This document shows, piece by piece, positions 33,568 to 43,410 of a DNA stretch of 43,460 nucleotides. How positions within the stretch are numbered: position 1 is the stretch's first letter; the number at the start of each line of letters is the position of its first letter. The position numbers and the translations under genes were made by a program. Under the pieces are notes generated by a model that made no database searches, was not told the origin of the DNA, and saw only the letters and a program-made list of their open reading frames with translations. The stretch is from Amycolatopsis coloradensis (GTDB lineage: Bacteria; Actinomycetota; Actinomycetes; Mycobacteriales; Pseudonocardiaceae), in assembly GCF_037997115.1 (NCBI RefSeq), contig NZ_CP150484.1:2785114-2828573 (forward strand). The letters run 5' to 3'.

Positions 33568-34437
33568 TCAGCCGTCCCGCGTCGTGAGGCGCGCGTAGGC
33601 GATCGAAAGCCCGATGGCGATGTAGCAGGCGGCGCGCAGCGCGCCTTCGCCGAGCATCGCGGTGTCCACCGGGTCCATCAGCACCGATGCGGGCGCCTGC
33701 GACCAGTTCTCGTTGAGCAGGAACGGATGCAGCCACGACACCGCGTCCAGGAAACCGAGGATGGTGAACACGATCGTCCCGGCCAGCACCGAAGCGACGA
33801 CCAGCATCGGATGTTCGGTGAACGCCGAGATCGCCAGCGCGACCGCGCCGACCGCCCACAGTTGCAGGATCACCCACGCGGCCACGAGCAGGACGCGGCC
33901 CAGCGCGTCCCAGACGCTCAGCGTCGAGCCGGTGAGGGTGAACATCGAGTCGGTGCCGCTGATGAGCAGGCCGGTGACGAAACCGGTGAACGTCATGGCC
34001 AGTACGGCGATCGTCGAAACCGTCGCGACGCCGAACGCCTTGATCGCGAGCAGCCTGCCCCGGCCGACCGGCGCGATCAGCCAGCCGCGCAGCGTCCCGT
34101 GGGCCGCCTCGCCGGCGATCGCGTCCGCCCCGGCCATCGCCGAAGCGAGCGGGAGCAGCAGCCCCAGTGTCATGGTCAGCGCGGCGACCGGCAGGATGAA
34201 TCCGTTGTTCACCGCGGAAGCGAGCAGCGCACCGTCCTGTCCGCCGCTCGTTTCCGAAGCGTCGACGAACGTCAGCGCGACCCCGATGATCACCGGGATC
34301 AGCGCGAGCAGGCCCAGTACGGCGAGCGTGCGAGGCCGCCGGAAGATCCAGCGGAGTTCGGCGCGGTACAACCGGAGCAGGCCGACGCTGTCCTGCCCGG
34401 TCCGTGCCGCGGGTGCCGCGGCCAGAGCGTGGGTCAC
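33568..34437 (-). CDS. ABC-2 type transporter permease
   Basis: 289-residue membrane protein with six hydrophobic helices; soluble N-terminus followed by LYRAELRWIFRRPRTLAVLGLLAL, which is typical for BcrB/NatB-like ABC-2 subunits, and a conserved cytoplasmic GEAAHGTLRGWLIAPVGRGRLLAIK stretch (in parts) after helix 2. The GTG at 34435-34437 overlaps the ATPase stop as GTGA. It is the third gene of the unit lolA-like - ATPase - permease. The substrate is unknown; antimicrobial peptides or lipids are usual for relatives. Confidence 0.87.
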   Translation of the reverse strand: MTHALAAAPAARTGQDSVGLLRLYRAELRWIFRRPRTLAVLGLLALIPVIIGVALTFVDASETSGGQDGALLASAVNNGFILPVAALTMTLGLLLPLASAMAGADAIAGEAAHGTLRGWLIAPVGRGRLLAIKAFGVATVSTIAVLAMTFTGFVTGLLISGTDSMFTLTGSTLSVWDALGRVLLVAAWVILQLWAVGAVALAISAFTEHPMLVVASVLAGTIVFTILGFLDAVSWLHPFLLNENWSQAPASVLMDPVDTAMLGEGALRAACYIAIGLSIAYARLTTRDG

Positions 34438-35429
34438 GACTCCCCCTCACCGTCTACAGTGGACTCCGGCTGGGTCAGCCTGGCGAACAGGTCTTCGAGT
34501 CCGGTCCGCGCCCTCGCCGCCTCGTGCACGGCCACCCCGGCCGTCACCAGATGACGCAGCACGTCGGGGGCTTCGGCGGCGGTCAGGTCGACGCGGACGC
34601 CGTCCGGTGTGAGCCTGCTGCCGATCCTGTTCTCCCGCAACGTCTCCACCGCGAGTTCGGCGTCCGGCGTCCGCACCAGCAGCGCCGCGTTCCCCGACTC
34701 CAGCAGTTCCGCGAGCTCGCCCTGGGCGATCACGTTCCCGGACTGGAGCACCGCGACGTGCGTACAGGTCGCCTCGACCTCGGCCAGCAGATGCGACGAC
34801 ACCAGCACGGTGACGCCGTCGGCGTGCAGTTCGCCGATGATCCGGCGGATCTCCCTGGTGCCCGCCGGGTCGAGGCCGTTCGTCGGCTCGTCGAGCACGA
34901 CCATCCGCCTCGGTACGAGCAGCGCGCTCGCCAGGCCCATCCGCTGCTTCATCCCCAGCGAATAGCCCTTGTAGCGCCGGGTGGCGGCGCCGGTCAGGCC
35001 GACGCGCTCAAGTGCCGCGTCGACCGCTCCGGGGATCCCCGCCGTGGCCAGCCGCGGTTCGGCCGCGGCCACGCGCAGCAGGTTCTCCCGCCCGGAGAGA
35101 AAAGGGTGGAAACCCGGCCCTTCGACCAGCGCGCCGACGTCGGGCAGCGCGTGCGCCGCCTCATCGGGCATCCGTTTGCCGAAGAGTTCGACCTCGCCTT
35201 CGGTGGGCCGCACGAGACCGAGCAGCATCCTGATGGTCGTCGTCTTGCCCGAACCGTTGGAGCCGAGCATCCCCAGCACGGCGCCTTCGGGAACGTCGAG
35301 ATCGACGTGGTCCACGGCCACCGTGCGGCCGTAGACCTTGCGCAGGCCCCTGGTGCGGGCCGCCATGGGTACCGCCGGAGCGGACGCCTCCTGGGAAGCG
35401 TCCGCTCCGGCTTCGAACGTGGTGGTCAC
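34434..35429 (-). CDS. ABC transporter ATPase, BcrA-like
   Basis: 331 residues. Walker A GSNGSGKTTTIRMLL (about residues 54-68), the degenerate signature YSLGMKQRMGLASALL (LGMKQR instead of LSGGQ) characteristic of the BcrA/DrrA-like exporters, and Walker B MVVLDEPTNGLDPAG. A C-terminal extension (about residues 235-331) with ELLESGNAALLVRTPDAELA is the usual DUF4162-like tail. Forms the exporter with the following permease; GTGA overlap on both sides. Confidence 0.9.
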   Translation of the reverse strand: MTTTFEAGADASQEASAPAVPMAARTRGLRKVYGRTVAVDHVDLDVPEGAVLGMLGSNGSGKTTTIRMLLGLVRPTEGEVELFGKRMPDEAAHALPDVGALVEGPGFHPFLSGRENLLRVAAAEPRLATAGIPGAVDAALERVGLTGAATRRYKGYSLGMKQRMGLASALLVPRRMVVLDEPTNGLDPAGTREIRRIIGELHADGVTVLVSSHLLAEVEATCTHVAVLQSGNVIAQGELAELLESGNAALLVRTPDAELAVETLRENRIGSRLTPDGVRVDLTAAEAPDVLRHLVTAGVAVHEAARARTGLEDLFARLTQPESTVDGEGES

Positions 35430-36511
35430 TTCGCGGCCAAGGCCTCGAAGAGGACCTGCTCCGGCACCGCGCCGGCGGCGTAGCGGCCGTCGTCGGTCAG
35501 CACGCCGCTGCCGACCTTGGTGGTCACCAGCCAGCCGCTGCCCCAGGCACCGCTGACCGGCTTGGCGAACCGCGAAAGCAGCGCCTTCGGGTCGACCTGA
35601 CGGCCCTGCTCGTCCTTGGCCTCGCCGGCCTTCGCCAGCGCGTCGGCCGGGATCTTGCCGGTGATCGCGGTGTCCCAGCCGTCGCCGACGACCTTGAGCT
35701 CGGACTTCGCCTGCTCGGCCAGCTCACGGTTCTTCGGGTCGAGCTCGGCGGTCTTCTCGGTCACCTTCGCGCCCTTGGGCGGGGTGAACTCGAAGTTCGA
35801 CGCGGGCTGGTTCGCGAAGTTGATCTCGCTGAACGAAGCCTCGAACGCCGGGGCGGAGGTGCCGTTGGCCAGCACCGTGACCCGCAGCGGCATCCGGGTC
35901 TGGTCGTCGATCGCGACGCGGATCTCGCGCAGGAGGGTCCGCTCGGTCGGCTTCGGGGTCAGCACCAGTTCGTACGCGGCCCGGTTCGCCACCGAGGCCG
36001 TCCCGTCGACGGCGATCGTGCTGCTCTCGCGCACCTTGCCGAGCAGTTCGGAGGCGACCGTGACCGGGTCGACGGCCTGGGCCTTGTCCTGGTGCTCCTT
36101 GGCCAGATCGGCCGGGATGGTCACCTTGGTGGCCGAATTGTCCTTGGAGTCGTACTCCCAGACGCTCTGGCCGTTCCGGACGATGGTCTGCTGGCTGGAG
36201 CCCTCGGTGAGCGAGATCTTGCTCTTGCCCGCGCCGTCGGTCGAAACCTGCGCCGAGTCGATGTCGAGCGCCGAGACACCGGGCAGTGCGCTGCCGACCT
36301 GTGGCAGGCCGAGGTCGTTGCTGACCTTGACCTTCCCGTCGAACGCAGACGGCTTCGCGGTGAGCGTCGACTGCACCAGCTCTTCGGCACTGATCTGCGG
36401 CAAGACGGGCGCGTCGCCCGCGGTGGCCGGCATCGCGACGACGACGAGCCCGCCGACGCCGAGAGCCGTCCCCACCACCGCCGCGGTGATGGCCTTCCTC
36501 TTCGGATCCAT
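35426..36511 (-). CDS. LolA-like/DUF2092-type secreted or membrane-anchored protein
   Basis: 361 residues. An N-terminal hydrophobic segment (AAVVGTALGVGGLVVVAMPATAG) acts as signal peptide or anchor. The body has the LolA/RseB-like beta fold pattern (SLTEGSSQQTIVRNGQSVWEYD and LLREIRVAIDDQTRMPLRVTVL, in parts; FANQPASNFEFTPPKGA). Such proteins bind lipids or sense the envelope. It is the first gene of the unit, with the ABC exporter coupled behind it, and divergent from a two-component system. The ATG (36509-36511) is 144 bp from the regulator gene. Role with the exporter is inferred from co-translation. Confidence 0.78.
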   Translation of the reverse strand: MDPKRKAITAAVVGTALGVGGLVVVAMPATAGDAPVLPQISAEELVQSTLTAKPSAFDGKVKVSNDLGLPQVGSALPGVSALDIDSAQVSTDGAGKSKISLTEGSSQQTIVRNGQSVWEYDSKDNSATKVTIPADLAKEHQDKAQAVDPVTVASELLGKVRESSTIAVDGTASVANRAAYELVLTPKPTERTLLREIRVAIDDQTRMPLRVTVLANGTSAPAFEASFSEINFANQPASNFEFTPPKGAKVTEKTAELDPKNRELAEQAKSELKVVGDGWDTAITGKIPADALAKAGEAKDEQGRQVDPKALLSRFAKPVSGAWGSGWLVTTKVGSGVLTDDGRYAAGAVPEQVLFEALAAK

Positions 36512-36578
36512 GCTGTCTCTCCCTGTTTCCCCGAACCCCAGTGTGCTCGGGTCTTGGCGACAACGCTTCCCCGGAAAC

Positions 36579-36631
36579 GCTGAGACACCACTCAGACTCC
36601 GCCGCCGGAGCTGAGATGGCGCTGAGAGGTC
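36579..36631. promoter_or_regulatory. Candidate response-regulator operator with 11-bp direct repeats
   Basis: GCTGAGATGGC and GCTGAGAGGTC (36610-36620 and 36621-36631) are consecutive 11-bp units, the spacing bound by OmpR/PhoB-type dimers. A further GCTGAGA stands at 36579 and its reverse form CTCAGA at 36591-36596. The site is in the divergent promoter region between the LolA-like/ABC unit and the two-component genes. Confidence 0.55.
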
Positions 36632-36655
36632 GCGCGTGAGCTGGTCGAAGCGTGA

Positions 36656-37384
36656 ATGATGAGGGGCGTGAAACCTCGAGTACTGGTGGTCGACGACGAG
36701 CCCGGCGTGCGCAAGGCGTTGCAGCGGGGCCTGCGCGCCGAGGACATGGACGTGGTCACGGCGGCCGACGGGCCCAGCGGCCTGCGGCTCGCGCAGACGG
36801 GCTCCTTCGACGTCGTCCTGCTCGACATCATGCTCCCCGGTCTTTCCGGCTATCGCGTGCTCGAACGCCTTCGCGCCCTCGGTGTCACCACACCGGTACT
36901 GATGATTTCGGCGAAGGACGGCGAGGTCGACCAGGCGGACGGCCTCGACCTCGGTGCCGACGGCTACCTTGTGAAACCGTTCTCGTTCGTCGTCCTGGTC
37001 GCGCAGGTGCGTGCGGTGCTGCGGCGGGCCTCGCCGGACGCCATCCGCGGGCCGCTGCGCATCGGCGCGCTCGAAGTCGACCGGAGCCTGCGGCAGGTCC
37101 GCTACGACGGTATCGAGGTGGCGTTCAGCCCCCGTGAGTTCGCGCTGCTGGAGGTGCTGGCGGGCCGGGCGGGAACGGTCGTCACCAAGGACGAGCTGCT
37201 GCGCGCCGTCTGGGGTGACGAGCAGGCCGCGACCCGGAACGTCGTCGAGGTCTACGTCGGCTACGTGCGCCGCAAACTCGACGCGGTCGGCGCGGGCGCA
37301 CTGGTCCGGACCGTGCGCGGGCACGGTTACCTGGCCTCGGATCCGCAGCTCGACGAAGTGATCGCCCCGGCGGGACAGGGGTGA
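36656..37384 (+). CDS. OmpR/PhoB-family response regulator
   Basis: About 242 residues. Receiver domain: acidic pair VDDEP near residue 14, phospho-acceptor Asp in VLLDIMLPG (about 57), switch Ser in LMISAKDG and Lys in YLVKPFS. C-terminal winged helix from about 140 (FSPREFALLEVLAGRAGTVVTKDEL, RNVVEVYVGYVRRKLD, RTVRGHGY). An ATG at 36656 starts the longest form; the GTG at 36668 (VKPRVLVVDD) is equally possible and leaves a GAGGGG ahead. Coupled to the kinase by GTGA overlap. Likely controls itself and the divergent ABC unit through the repeats at 36610-36631. Confidence 0.93.
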   Translation: MMRGVKPRVLVVDDEPGVRKALQRGLRAEDMDVVTAADGPSGLRLAQTGSFDVVLLDIMLPGLSGYRVLERLRALGVTTPVLMISAKDGEVDQADGLDLGADGYLVKPFSFVVLVAQVRAVLRRASPDAIRGPLRIGALEVDRSLRQVRYDGIEVAFSPREFALLEVLAGRAGTVVTKDELLRAVWGDEQAATRNVVEVYVGYVRRKLDAVGAGALVRTVRGHGYLASDPQLDEVIAPAGQG

Positions 37385-38712
37385 TCGGCTCGCCGTCTTG
37401 GTGGCGCCGCCGATCGCTGGAGGTCCGGATCACCCTGCTCACGGCCACGGTCACGCTCGGCTTCCTGCTCGGGCTGGCGGCGGTCGCGGGGGACAATCTC
37501 CAGCCGCTGCTGATCGGCTCGGTCGACGACGAGCTGAGTGCCCAGCTGGAAACCGCGAAGGCCGACGTCGCCGCGGGACGGGCGCCGTCGGGATCGGCGG
37601 TCACCGTCCGCGTCCTCGACACCGGCGGCGGCCCGGTGGACGGCCTCCCGCCCGCGAACCTCGGCCCTTCCGACGTCCGCGCGCTGAAGGCGGGCGAACC
37701 CGTCACGACCGGCGGTGAGCACAGCTGGCGGTGGGCGGGCACCGTGGTCACCGCACCCGACGGGCAGCAACGGCTCGTCGTCGCGGGTGCGGGCTTGGTC
37801 GGCTTCGGGACCGCTGTGCACTCCGGCGGGCTGTGGCTGTTCGTGGTCGCGTCCGTCGGCGCGGTGGGTGCGGGGATCGCGACGTGGCTGCTGGTGCGGT
37901 TCGCGCTGCGGCCGGTGGCGCGGATGCGCGGGTCGGTGCGGGTGCTCCCGCCCGGCGCGCGGCTGCCGCTCCCGGATTCGCACGACGAACTCCGCGCGCT
38001 GGCGGAGGAGTTCAACGCGTTGCTGGCCAGGCAGGAGGAAGGTGCCGAACGGCTTCGCCGGTTCACCGGGGACGCCGCGCACGAGCTCCGGTCGCCGGTC
38101 GCGTCGATCCGCGTGCAGGCCGAGGTCGCCGTCGCCAATCCCGATCCCGACCTTTCGCAGGAGACACTCGCCGACATCCTGGAGGAGGCGGAACGGCTCT
38201 CCGCGCTGCTCGACGGGCTGCTGGCGCTGGCGAGGTCGGACGCGGGGGAGGTCCCGCCCGCGGAACCCGTCGAGCTGGTGAGCGAGGTGCGGGCCGCGGT
38301 CGCGCGGATGCCCGCCGGCGCGCCGGAGATCCGGGTGAGCGGCACGGTCGGGACCGCGTGGGCGCTGGCCACGCACGCCGAGGTCGAACTGGTGCTGAGC
38401 AACCTGCTGCGCAACGCCTGCCGGTACGCGCGGGGCCAGATCGTGGTGTCGGTGCTGGCGGCGCGGTCCACCGTGCGGGTGGTGGTCGACGACGACGGGC
38501 CGGGGATCGCGCCCGAACACCGGGAGCGGGTGTTCGACCGGTTCTACCGCGTGTCCGATTCGCGGGCCCGGTCGTCCGGCGGCACCGGGCTGGGGCTGGC
38601 GATGGTCGCGGAGGCCGTCCGGCGCCGAGGGGGCCGCGTCCGCGTCGGTGAGTCACCCGATGGCGGGGCACGTTTCCAGGTCGTCTGGCAGGCGGCGCGG
38701 CCTGGCGCGTGA
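37381..38712 (+). CDS. Sensor histidine kinase
   Basis: 443 residues. First membrane helix near residues 18-38 (ITLLTATVTLGFLLGLAAV), an extracytoplasmic sensor of about 105 residues, second helix (LWLFVVASVGAVGAGIATWLLV), HAMP-like linker, H-box FTGDAAHELRSPVASIR (His about 239), N-box NLLRNACRYA, G1 DDDGPGIAP, F-box FDRFYRV and G2 SGGTGLGLAM. Complete and likely active. Its sensor domain has no recognised fold. Partner of the upstream response regulator. Confidence 0.93.
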   Translation: MIGSPSWWRRRSLEVRITLLTATVTLGFLLGLAAVAGDNLQPLLIGSVDDELSAQLETAKADVAAGRAPSGSAVTVRVLDTGGGPVDGLPPANLGPSDVRALKAGEPVTTGGEHSWRWAGTVVTAPDGQQRLVVAGAGLVGFGTAVHSGGLWLFVVASVGAVGAGIATWLLVRFALRPVARMRGSVRVLPPGARLPLPDSHDELRALAEEFNALLARQEEGAERLRRFTGDAAHELRSPVASIRVQAEVAVANPDPDLSQETLADILEEAERLSALLDGLLALARSDAGEVPPAEPVELVSEVRAAVARMPAGAPEIRVSGTVGTAWALATHAEVELVLSNLLRNACRYARGQIVVSVLAARSTVRVVVDDDGPGIAPEHRERVFDRFYRVSDSRARSSGGTGLGLAMVAEAVRRRGGRVRVGESPDGGARFQVVWQAARPGA

Positions 38713-38723
38713 AGGCGCGGTCG

Positions 38724-38729
38724 TAGGGT
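38724..38729 (+). promoter_or_regulatory. -10 box of the mutT2-like gene (leaderless)
   Basis: TAGGGT ends 6 nt before the GTG at 38736, within 12 nt of the kinase stop codon. Confidence 0.5.
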
Positions 38730-38735
38730 GAGCGC

Positions 38736-39125
38736 GTGGTGATCGTGGGCGCCGCCATCGTGCGGAACGGACAGCTCCTGGCGCAGCAGCGGGCTTGGCC
38801 CGCCGACCACGCCGGGCAATGGGAACTGCCGGGCGGACGGGTCGAGGACGGCGAAAGCGACGAAGCCGCTCTGGCCCGGGAATGCCTGGAGGAGCTGGAC
38901 GTCGCCGTGACGGTTGCGGGCCGGGTCGGCGAAGACGTGCCGCTGCCGAAGGGCAAGGTGCTGCGGATCTACGCCGCTTCGCTGGTCAGCGCGGGGGAAG
39001 AGCCGCGAGCCGTGGAGCACGAGGACGTCCGGTGGATCTCCGCGCAGGAACTCGACGACCTCGACTGGCTGCCCGCCGACCGGGTCCTCCTGCCCGCCCT
39101 GCACACCCTGCTCGCAAGTCCGTGA
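38736..39125 (+). CDS. mutT2: Nudix hydrolase, MutT2-like
   Basis: 129 residues. Nudix box is complete: Gly at the start of GRVEDGE, then Glu, then ARECLEELDV (G-x5-E-x7-RE-x2-EE-x-V). The WELPGGRVEDGES block and the end (DVRWISAQELDDLDWLPADR) match mycobacterial MutT2, which hydrolyses oxidised or methylated (d)CTP forms and helps sanitise the nucleotide pool. Leaderless GTG start. Its TGA stop is the first part of the repeat arm GTGAAGGCCTCC, so the element at 39122-39527 begins within the coding end. Confidence 0.88.
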   Translation: MVIVGAAIVRNGQLLAQQRAWPADHAGQWELPGGRVEDGESDEAALARECLEELDVAVTVAGRVGEDVPLPKGKVLRIYAASLVSAGEEPRAVEHEDVRWISAQELDDLDWLPADRVLLPALHTLLASP

Positions 39126-39527
39126 AGGCCTCCTTCCCTACCTTGAGAGTCAGGGTCCCGGCGAAGTCGCCTAAACGCTGGCCGGTGCCGTTCTTGGTGA
39201 TTCGAACTGGACCTCCCGAACGGATGACAGAGGCCCTGAACGGACGATGTCCACAAAGGACGCCAGAGGGGAAGGCGGATGTCCGTTTGATGCTTATCTA
39301 TACGGTTTTGATCGGGTTCGTGAGTGATAAGGACGGTTCTAACCCTCTTTATCACTCACGACCCCTTCGCAAAACGCCCGAATCGGGCACGGCCATCCCC
39401 AAGGTGTCCCCTGTGGACAGTCGAGAAGTGTCAGGCCGCCGTGACGGGCCCTTCACCACCCACTTGGGCAGCGTGAACACGACTTTGCCGGGACCCTGAC
39501 CCCGAAAGCGGGGAAGGAGGCCTTCAC
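39122..39527. repeat. 406-bp inverted-repeat element (MITE-like), no gene inside
   Basis: The outer 48 bp (39122-39169 and 39480-39527) are inverted copies with 41 matches; both contain GTGAAGGCCTCCTTCCC and GTCAGGGTCCCGGC. The 310-bp interior has no plausible gene, but carries a further palindrome at 39318-39361 and a GGGCCCTTCACC motif. This accounts for the 408 bp between the Nudix and trpS genes. It could be a non-autonomous mobile element or a composite of repeats that act as terminators. Confidence 0.55.
39318..39361. repeat. 44-bp palindrome related to the IS target palindrome
   Basis: TCGTGAGTGATAA ... TTATCACTCACGA... with centre GGACGGTTCTAACC. It shares the arms and the core GACGGTTCTAACC with the 46-bp palindrome that is split by the IS at 17242-18614, showing a dispersed repeat family. 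The right arm deviates at a few bases (aaccctctt for aaccgtcctt). Confidence 0.7.
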
Positions 39528-39533
39528 GGACCT

Positions 39534-40499
<966 letters not shown>

Positions 40500-40545
40500 C
40501 TGCCTTCTTCCTTCCGGATTCGGGCCGCCCCAGGGTCCGGGCACG

Positions 40546-40571
40546 AAAAAGGCCGCCCGGTGGGGCGGCCT
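40546..40571 (-). terminator. Attenuator terminator of trpS
   Basis: Read on the minus strand: GGCCGCCC, loop CACC, GGGCGGCC, then TTTTT (40550-40546). A classical intrinsic terminator, rare in this window in having a T-run. It ends 46 nt before the trpS ATG. Its first arm is identical to the arm that follows the Trp codons in the leader, permitting alternative pairing. Confidence 0.85.
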
Positions 40572-40590
40572 GGTGGTGCGCTCGTCTGGC

Positions 40591-40650
40591 TCAGCGCAGG
40601 ACTTCGGGGCCGCCGGAGGGCGGCCACCACTGGGCGTTCTGCGCGCGCAT
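40591..40650 (-). CDS. Trp leader peptide of trpS, 19 residues with tandem Trp
   Basis: MRAQNAQWWPPSGGPEVLR. Trp codons 8 and 9 (40629-40624) directly precede segment 1 of the attenuator. Segment 1 (GGCCGCC, in 40625-40618) pairs with segment 2 (GGCGGCC, 40614-40608); segment 2 can instead pair with the first arm of the terminator. When charged tRNA-Trp is scarce a ribosome stalls at the Trp pair, masks segment 1, and the 2:3 pairing prevents termination. The MRAQN start is typical of actinobacterial trp leaders. The ATG is 7 nt from the -10, so this leader is read from a leaderless RNA. Confidence 0.85.
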   Translation of the reverse strand: MRAQNAQWWPPSGGPEVLR

Positions 40651-40657
40651 GTGGCTC

Positions 40658-40663
40658 ATCCTA
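40658..40663 (-). promoter_or_regulatory. -10 box of the trpS leader transcript
   Basis: TAGGAT on the minus strand, 7 nt before the leader-peptide ATG; a weak TGAAAC lies 18 nt further up as a possible -35. The in-frame ATG at 40659 overlaps the -10 and therefore cannot be in the message. Confidence 0.6.
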
Positions 40664-40761
40664 CAGGACGAACCGCGGGTGGTTTCACTCATTACGGGCG
40701 TGGAGCGTCAACACTTCATATCAGCCGAGGCAGTACACCCGTCATATTGGCGCCGCGGGTC

Positions 40762-40767
40762 TACCTT
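40762..40767 (+). promoter_or_regulatory. -10 box of the YciI gene (leaderless)
   Basis: TACCTT ends 6 nt before the ATG at 40774; same hexamer as before sbcD. Confidence 0.5.
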
Positions 40768-40773
40768 CGACTC

Positions 40774-41073
40774 ATGTTTGTCGTCCTGCTGACCTACACC
40801 GCGCCCATCGAAGAAATCGACTACGTGCTCCCGGACCACGCCGACTGGCTGACCAAACAGTACGAACACGGCAATTTCCTCGCCTCCGGCAGGCGCAACC
40901 CGCGCATCGGCGGCGTGATCATCACCAAGCCCATGGCCAGGGGAAAGCTGGACGCGATCCTCGCGACCGACCCCTTCTCGATCAAGCACATGGCCGCCTA
41001 CGAGGTGATCGAGTTCTCGCCGACCCGCACCGCGCCGGAACTGCGGGCGATCAACGAGGCGGTGGTTCATTGA
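40774..41073 (+). CDS. YciI family protein
   Basis: 99-residue dimeric alpha/beta-barrel protein. YciI hallmarks: strand MFVVLLTYTAPIEEID, DHADWLTKQYEHGNFLASG (His/Asp pair at about residues 22-24; the barrel's putative catalytic His-Asp dyad), then GGVIITKPMARGKLDAILATDPFS and a final strand YEVIEFSPT. Biochemical role is unknown; some relatives act in dehalogenation or as accessory enzymes. Leaderless ATG. Divergent from the trpS leader promoter, 123 bp apart, and convergent with the Cys-rich gene, 7 nt between stops. Confidence 0.9.
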   Translation: MFVVLLTYTAPIEEIDYVLPDHADWLTKQYEHGNFLASGRRNPRIGGVIITKPMARGKLDAILATDPFSIKHMAAYEVIEFSPTRTAPELRAINEAVVH

Positions 41074-41080
41074 CGATCTT

Positions 41081-41239
41081 CTAAGCGGCCTTCGCGATCT
41101 TCGTCTTCGCCTTTTTCAGGGCGAGGACGGGGCATTTGCCGCACCTTGACTTCGACCGGCAGCATTTCTTCTTGACCTTGCCGGACTTCATCCATTTGCG
41201 CACGAGCTTGTGCGGGTCGTCGGGTAGTTTCTTGCCCAC
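41081..41239 (-). CDS. Small basic Cys-rich protein, 52 residues
   Basis: Very basic protein reading GKKLPDDPHKLVRKWMK, then KKKCCRSKSRCGKCPVLALKK and a Lys/Ala tail. The CC-x4-C-x2-C arrangement suggests a small metal site (zinc or Fe-S) or a zinc-ribbon-like nucleic acid binder. AAGGAG stands 5 nt before the GTG (41237-41239). Similar short Cys-rich proteins are common in actinobacteria, from memory, but uncharacterised. An iron-box-like palindrome lies 41 bp upstream of its start, hinting at iron control. Confidence 0.75.
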   Translation of the reverse strand: MGKKLPDDPHKLVRKWMKSGKVKKKCCRSKSRCGKCPVLALKKAKTKIAKAA

Positions 41240-41279
41240 TCGCGCTCCTTCTCCGACCGGCGTCGGCGACCTCTACACG

Positions 41280-41298
41280 TTAGGTGAGCCTAACCGAT
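41280..41298. promoter_or_regulatory. Iron-box-like palindrome (IdeR/DmdR type)
   Basis: TTAGGTGAGCCTAACCGAT matches the 19-bp actinobacterial iron box TTAGGTTAGSCTAACCTAA at 16 positions, and has the symmetric core TTAGG-tgag-CCTAA. It is 41 bp upstream of the Cys-rich gene (minus strand) and 137 bp upstream of typA. Position fits repression of the Cys-rich gene when iron is plentiful. Confidence 0.55.
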
Positions 41299-41434
41299 CT
41301 GGGGGCGTGGGGCTGCTCACAGTCGGGCTACAGGTATCCTGGTGTGGTCCGCGTATGGCCAAAGTCGGCCAGGCGTGTCTCGAACGCGCGAGCGCGGGCA
41401 CCACACCCGAACTTGAAACCTTTGGAGCCTTCGC

Positions 41435-43357
<1,923 letters not shown>

Positions 43358-43379
43358 CCCCGCTCGTCCCGCGCCGGAG

Positions 43380-43410
43380 GGCGCCTGCTCACTCACCGTG
43401 AGTAGGCGCC
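43380..43410. terminator. Hairpin after typA, overlapping the end of the next gene
   Basis: GGCGCCTGCTCAC (43380-43392) pairs with GTGAGTAGGCGCC (43398-43410) at 12 of 13 positions around a 5-nt loop. The loop contains the stop codon of the convergent gene. Probably a bidirectional terminator. Confidence 0.6.
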
